Shown: positions 5,735 to 8,208 of the stretch, piece by piece
Layout of the letters: the number at the start of each line of letters is the position of its first letter
Position numbering within the stretch: the first letter of the stretch is position 1
Assembly (NCBI GenBank): GCA_937950105.1
Contig: CALFEM010000316.1
Span: forward strand, 1 to 8,208
Reading direction: 5' to 3'
Source of the DNA: an uncultured Alphaproteobacteria bacterium
Lineage (GTDB): Bacteria; Pseudomonadota; Alphaproteobacteria; Rhizobiales; Hyphomicrobiaceae
Length of the DNA stretch: 8,208 nucleotides
The notes under the pieces: generated by a model
Told to the model about the DNA's origin: nothing
What the model saw: the letters and a program-made list of their open reading frames with translations, nothing else
The model's database searches: none
Position numbers and translations under genes: made by a program

Positions 5735-7126
5735 ATGGACTGCGGATGGAACGTGCGGCATGGGTCGTCACGGAGTTCGTCGCGGGACACGGCATTCCTG
5801 GCGGCGGCGGGCATCGCGCTGCTGCTGGCCGGCGCGTCAAATGTGCTCGCTGCGGGTTCTGGTTCCAGCGCCGCCCACGACATGGCGGATCGCTTCGCGC
5901 GCAGCGGGGGGGACGCCGGGTCGGCATTGCAGCCTGCTGCACCGGTCAAGGCTCCGGCTGGGAAGTCGACGTCGGCGCAAGCGCAGAAGCCGGCAGCCAA
6001 GGCCGACGATCTCAAATCCTACGAGGACGAGTTGCTGGCGCGCGCCCGCGCCGAAGCGGAAGCGCGTGCCAGAGACGACCTCGCCGCGGGCGAGGCCAAA
6101 GCGCGCGCCGAACTGGAGCAGCGCCTCGCCAGGGAGCGTGCCGGCGAGACGCGACGCCTGAGCGAACGGCTGCGCACGATTCGCGAGGAGCGCCGGGCGC
6201 GCACCGCGAGGGAAGCGGAGGACGCGCGCGCAAAGGCCATGGCGGAAGAGCTGGCGAAGACGGAAGCCGAAGCGCGCCTCGCCGCCGGGAAGCGCGAACA
6301 GGAACGCATCGCCGCCGAAAAGGCGGACGCGGAGGCGAAGGCACGAGCCAAGGCCGAAGCTGAACTGCGCGAGAAGGGCGCCGCCGAGCACGCGCGCGCC
6401 GTGCTGCGTGAGCGCCAGCGCCACCTCGCCGAGCGCATCGAGGGATACAAGGCAGCGCGCACTGCCGAGATCGCCGCCGCTGCTGCGGCCGAGCGCGCCG
6501 CACTGCCGGCCGGGCCGACCACAACCGTTGCCCATGCGCCGACCGTCGTCGAAAGCGCCCCCGCCGTGACCGAAGTCGGATCGCTGCCGGTCGTGGCCGC
6601 GAAGCAGGCCGCCTCACATACGGACTTGCGCGACGTCACCGTGCTGCTGGTCATGGACGCCGGCTCGCGCGGCATCCGGCGCTGGAACAAGAATGCCGAC
6701 CCGATGCTGTGCGTCGGCGGCTCATGCTACGTCAGTCGCGGGGCCGACGTGCCGGCCGAGCAAATGAGCCACGGCAAGGCGTTCGGCCCCGGCGTGGCGC
6801 TCGGCAAGCGAGCCGGCGCCTGCAGCAATCATCTCGGCTGTGTGTTCCGCCACGTCGACCTCGGCAGCACGAGGGAATGGCTGCAGCCGGTCGATCTGCG
6901 CATTCTGCGCCACGACCGGCGCGAGTCTAAGCTCGTGACGGCCGATCCGACGTGCGCGATCACTGCGGGGCGGCTGTCGTGTGATCGCGCCATCGACGGC
7001 GGCACGTGGCGGGCGTGGATCGTTCCGGAGCACATCGCGAGGCGCGCGGGCGCCGCCGCACTCGAAGCCGCTCTGGAGCGCGAACTGGCGCCGCATCACG
7101 ACATGGCCTCGCACAGCAACCGCTGA
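5735..7126 (+). CDS. Exported coiled-coil protein with C-terminal six-cysteine domain
   Basis: This 463-residue protein has no function I can assign. Residues 1-39 look like a signal peptide or anchor: an Arg/Ser-rich start, a hydrophobic core (about 20-34) and a possible cleavage site after VLA (37-39). Residues 91-256 are an almost uninterrupted Ala/Glu/Arg/Lys-rich helix, a long coiled coil reminiscent of TolA. A Pro/Val/Ala linker (257-297) leads to a globular domain (about 298-450) starting DVTVLLVMDAGSRGIRRWNK. It has three cysteine pairs, C326/C331, C363/C369 and C407/C416, suggesting disulfides and so a periplasmic location. Similar proteins in Hyphomicrobiales are, as I recall, annotated hypothetical or colicin/TolA-like. 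The ATG at 5735 is chosen for the GGGAGAGGG (5724-5732) just upstream; in-frame ATGs at 5720 and 5654 would lengthen the N-terminus. It converges on the next gene with a six-base gap. Confidence 0.75.
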   Translation: MDCGWNVRHGSSRSSSRDTAFLAAAGIALLLAGASNVLAAGSGSSAAHDMADRFARSGGDAGSALQPAAPVKAPAGKSTSAQAQKPAAKADDLKSYEDELLARARAEAEARARDDLAAGEAKARAELEQRLARERAGETRRLSERLRTIREERRARTAREAEDARAKAMAEELAKTEAEARLAAGKREQERIAAEKADAEAKARAKAEAELREKGAAEHARAVLRERQRHLAERIEGYKAARTAEIAAAAAAERAALPAGPTTTVAHAPTVVESAPAVTEVGSLPVVAAKQAASHTDLRDVTVLLVMDAGSRGIRRWNKNADPMLCVGGSCYVSRGADVPAEQMSHGKAFGPGVALGKRAGACSNHLGCVFRHVDLGSTREWLQPVDLRILRHDRRESKLVTADPTCAITAGRLSCDRAIDGGTWRAWIVPEHIARRAGAAALEAALERELAPHHDMASHSNR

Positions 7127-7136
7127 GCTGCCTCAG
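7123..7136. terminator. Small inverted repeat spanning two convergent stop codons
   Basis: CTGAG (7123-7127) and CTCAG (7132-7136) flank the loop CTGC. The + strand stop TGA (7124-7126) and the - strand stop (complement of 7133-7135) sit in opposite arms. The genes are only six bases apart, so any terminator must overlap coding sequence. Part of the symmetry follows simply from two TGA stops facing each other; the stem is short and has no U-run. Confidence 0.2.
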
Positions 7137-8161
7137 TACGGCCAGATGATCGAGTTCGGCCACGGCTCACGGTGATCGAGCGGACCGCGCGCAGTGCGGG
7201 CGTTGCGCCCCGCCGCCTTCGCCTTCACCGAACCGCGCTTCTGGTTCGTTCGTGGCGGCAGCTTCGACGCGGCAGGCTCGGCGAGCTTGGCAGGTGCCGG
7301 CGGTGCGGTCTCCGAAGCAACGGCATCCGACGCCGGCGATGTCTCCGCGCTCGTCAGCAGCGCGACATGCGTTCGCGGCAACTGGCGCGCATCCGGTCCC
7401 GGTCCGTCGACGAGGATCATAGCCGCGCCGGGCCCCATCGACTTCGCCAGTTCCGCGGTGCGCGCGCGATCGAGGAAGCGCACACGCCGCATGGCGTCGG
7501 CTGCGCGATCCGCCACCACGTGCGCGGCATCGCGCTCGCTGTCGAGGCCGAAGGCCAACCAGCGCGCCTGGCCGCGCTTCGCATCGCCCTCGAGCAGCAT
7601 CGCAGCATGCGAGCCGAGAGGAAGCGACGGCTGGTCGATCGTCACCGGCAGCTTCTCTACGACGCGGCCATTGCGCAGGACGTAGGCGGCGACATCGGCG
7701 CGCGAAACGACGACCGACATGACATCGCCGTCAGCACCCGGCGTCGCGCCGGGAGCACTTTCGGCCCGCGACAGGCCCGGAGATGCGAACCGCCCGACCG
7801 CCGAGCCGCCCCGCTCGACGGTGCCCCGGTCGACGGTGCCCGTCTCGATCTCGAGAGCGAAGGGCCCAGGTGCGTGGACGATCTGCGCACTGGTACGATG
7901 TTCGGCGACGATGACCAGTGCGCCCGGCGTGGTTGCATCGTGCAGCAACCCGGCGAACTCCTCCGGAATACGCGCGGCTGTGGATGCCTGCGCCGTCCGT
8001 GCCAGCAGGTCGACGCCACGCCAGATCAACGCGCGCCCGCGCCCCGAAGTCTCCTCCGCGACGGTGGAGACGGAATAGAAACCGCTCGACGAAGATCGTC
8101 CGGCGTCGAGTTCGATGCTCGAGAACGCGAGCTCGACATCGCTCCGGTAGACGTGGGCCAT
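7133..8161 (-). CDS. L,D-transpeptidase-like (YkuD-fold) protein lacking the catalytic cysteine, 5' partial
   Basis: The 342 visible residues resemble two-domain Hyphomicrobiales L,D-transpeptidase-family proteins, which in active form crosslink peptidoglycan or attach proteins to it in the periplasm. Residues 5-101 align with a YkuD core: SGFYSV (26-31) with xGVFSV, IWRGVDL (46-52) with ITWSGIAL, RIPEEFAGLL (64-73) with RMPEAFARKL, and GALVIVAE (80-87). The catalytic SHGCIR position reads STAAR (60-64) and HTG is absent; no cysteine occurs anywhere in the fragment. A linker follows, then a second related domain (about 147-260: MSVVVSR, LPVTIDQPSLPLGSH, PGAAMILVDGPG), which in relatives is also non-catalytic. 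The C-terminus is basic and Pro-rich (to IIWPY). The Met codon at 8161-8159 abuts the adapter and is probably internal, because the first YkuD strand and the signal peptide are missing. Family assignment is by remembered alignment. Confidence 0.7.
   Translation of the reverse strand: MAHVYRSDVELAFSSIELDAGRSSSSGFYSVSTVAEETSGRGRALIWRGVDLLARTAQASTAARIPEEFAGLLHDATTPGALVIVAEHRTSAQIVHAPGPFALEIETGTVDRGTVERGGSAVGRFASPGLSRAESAPGATPGADGDVMSVVVSRADVAAYVLRNGRVVEKLPVTIDQPSLPLGSHAAMLLEGDAKRGQARWLAFGLDSERDAAHVVADRAADAMRRVRFLDRARTAELAKSMGPGAAMILVDGPGPDARQLPRTHVALLTSAETSPASDAVASETAPPAPAKLAEPAASKLPPRTNQKRGSVKAKAAGRNARTARGPLDHREPWPNSIIWPY
7815..7841. repeat. 15-bp tandem duplication in the linker of the YkuD-like gene
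   Basis: The 12-mer TCGACGGTGCCC occurs at 7815-7826 and 7830-7841, a period of 15 bases. On the coding strand it gives the duplicated peptide GTVDRGTVER between the two YkuD-like domains. It keeps the frame and looks like a small slippage duplication in a flexible linker. Confidence 0.6.
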
Positions 8162-8162
8162 G

Positions 8163-8208
8163 AGATCGGAAGAGCACACGTCTGAACTCCAGTCACTTAG
8201 GCATCTCG
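8163..8208 (+). other. Illumina TruSeq adapter with index TTAGGC (sequencing artefact)
   Basis: From 8163 the sequence is the TruSeq indexed adapter: it starts AGATCGGAAGAGC, continues to AGTCAC at 8191-8196, then the six-base index TTAGGC (8197-8202, TruSeq index 3), then ATCTCG (8203-8208), the start of the constant flow-cell part. It is not genomic. Open frames running into it acquire the well-known artefact peptides MCSSDL (minus strand) and EIGRAHV (plus strand). Confidence 0.98.

Noticed and set aside
8162..8179. An ATG giving the N-terminus MCSSDL for the last minus-strand gene
   Set aside because: These codons lie in the Illumina adapter; MCSSDL is a known adapter translation. The true 5' end of the gene is beyond the contig.
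7172..8185. A 337-codon open frame on the plus strand opposite the YkuD-like gene
   Set aside because: It is antisense to a gene with recognisable family sequence, is Arg-rich with no family resemblance, and its end (EIGRAHV) is adapter-derived.

Overview
The window looks like a contig fragment from a GC-rich alphaproteobacterium, most probably of the order Hyphomicrobiales (Rhizobiales). This is inferred from the gene set: a long-form hibernation factor next to ptsN, an FzlA-type GST-like protein, cobalamin-dependent QueG, and an alphaproteobacterial-style L,D-transpeptidase-family protein. It also fits the strong G/C bias at third codon positions. No mobile element, CRISPR array or RNA gene is visible. 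The right end is not biological: the last 46 bases (8163-8208) are an Illumina TruSeq adapter with the index TTAGGC, so the real sequence stops at about 8162.

Layout. 1-582 (+): hpf, lacking only its first few codons. 583-1009: a 427-base gap without a convincing gene. It holds a GC-rich hairpin just after hpf, a well-matched sigma-54 (-24/-12) promoter-like element at 880-895, a leader hairpin at 923-949, and a 15-bp palindrome abutting the ptsN ribosome binding site. 1010-1474 (+): ptsN (EIIA-Ntr). 1630-2427 (-): uppP, convergent with ptsN. 2428-2662: a divergent promoter region with repeated CGTCCG-type motifs. 2663-5522 (+): a probable run of fzlA (GST-fold FtsZ partner), queG and an SDR-family NAD(P)-dependent epimerase-like gene. 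5735-7126 (+): an exported coiled-coil protein with a C-terminal six-cysteine domain. 7133-8161 (-): the 3' part of a gene for an L,D-transpeptidase-like protein, convergent with the previous gene and cut by the contig end.

The genes fall into two themes. The left end is the nitrogen-PTS/ribosome-hibernation block that in proteobacteria usually follows rpoN; a sigma-54 element before ptsN would feed back onto that module. The rest is mostly envelope and division: UppP recycles the undecaprenyl carrier, FzlA links FtsZ to septal wall synthesis, the coiled-coil protein is probably periplasmic, and the last protein has a YkuD-like fold. The most interesting observation is that this last protein has no cysteine in the 342 residues present, and the segment aligning with the SHGCxR catalytic motif reads STAAR. 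It therefore looks like a catalytically dead L,D-transpeptidase homologue (pseudoenzyme).
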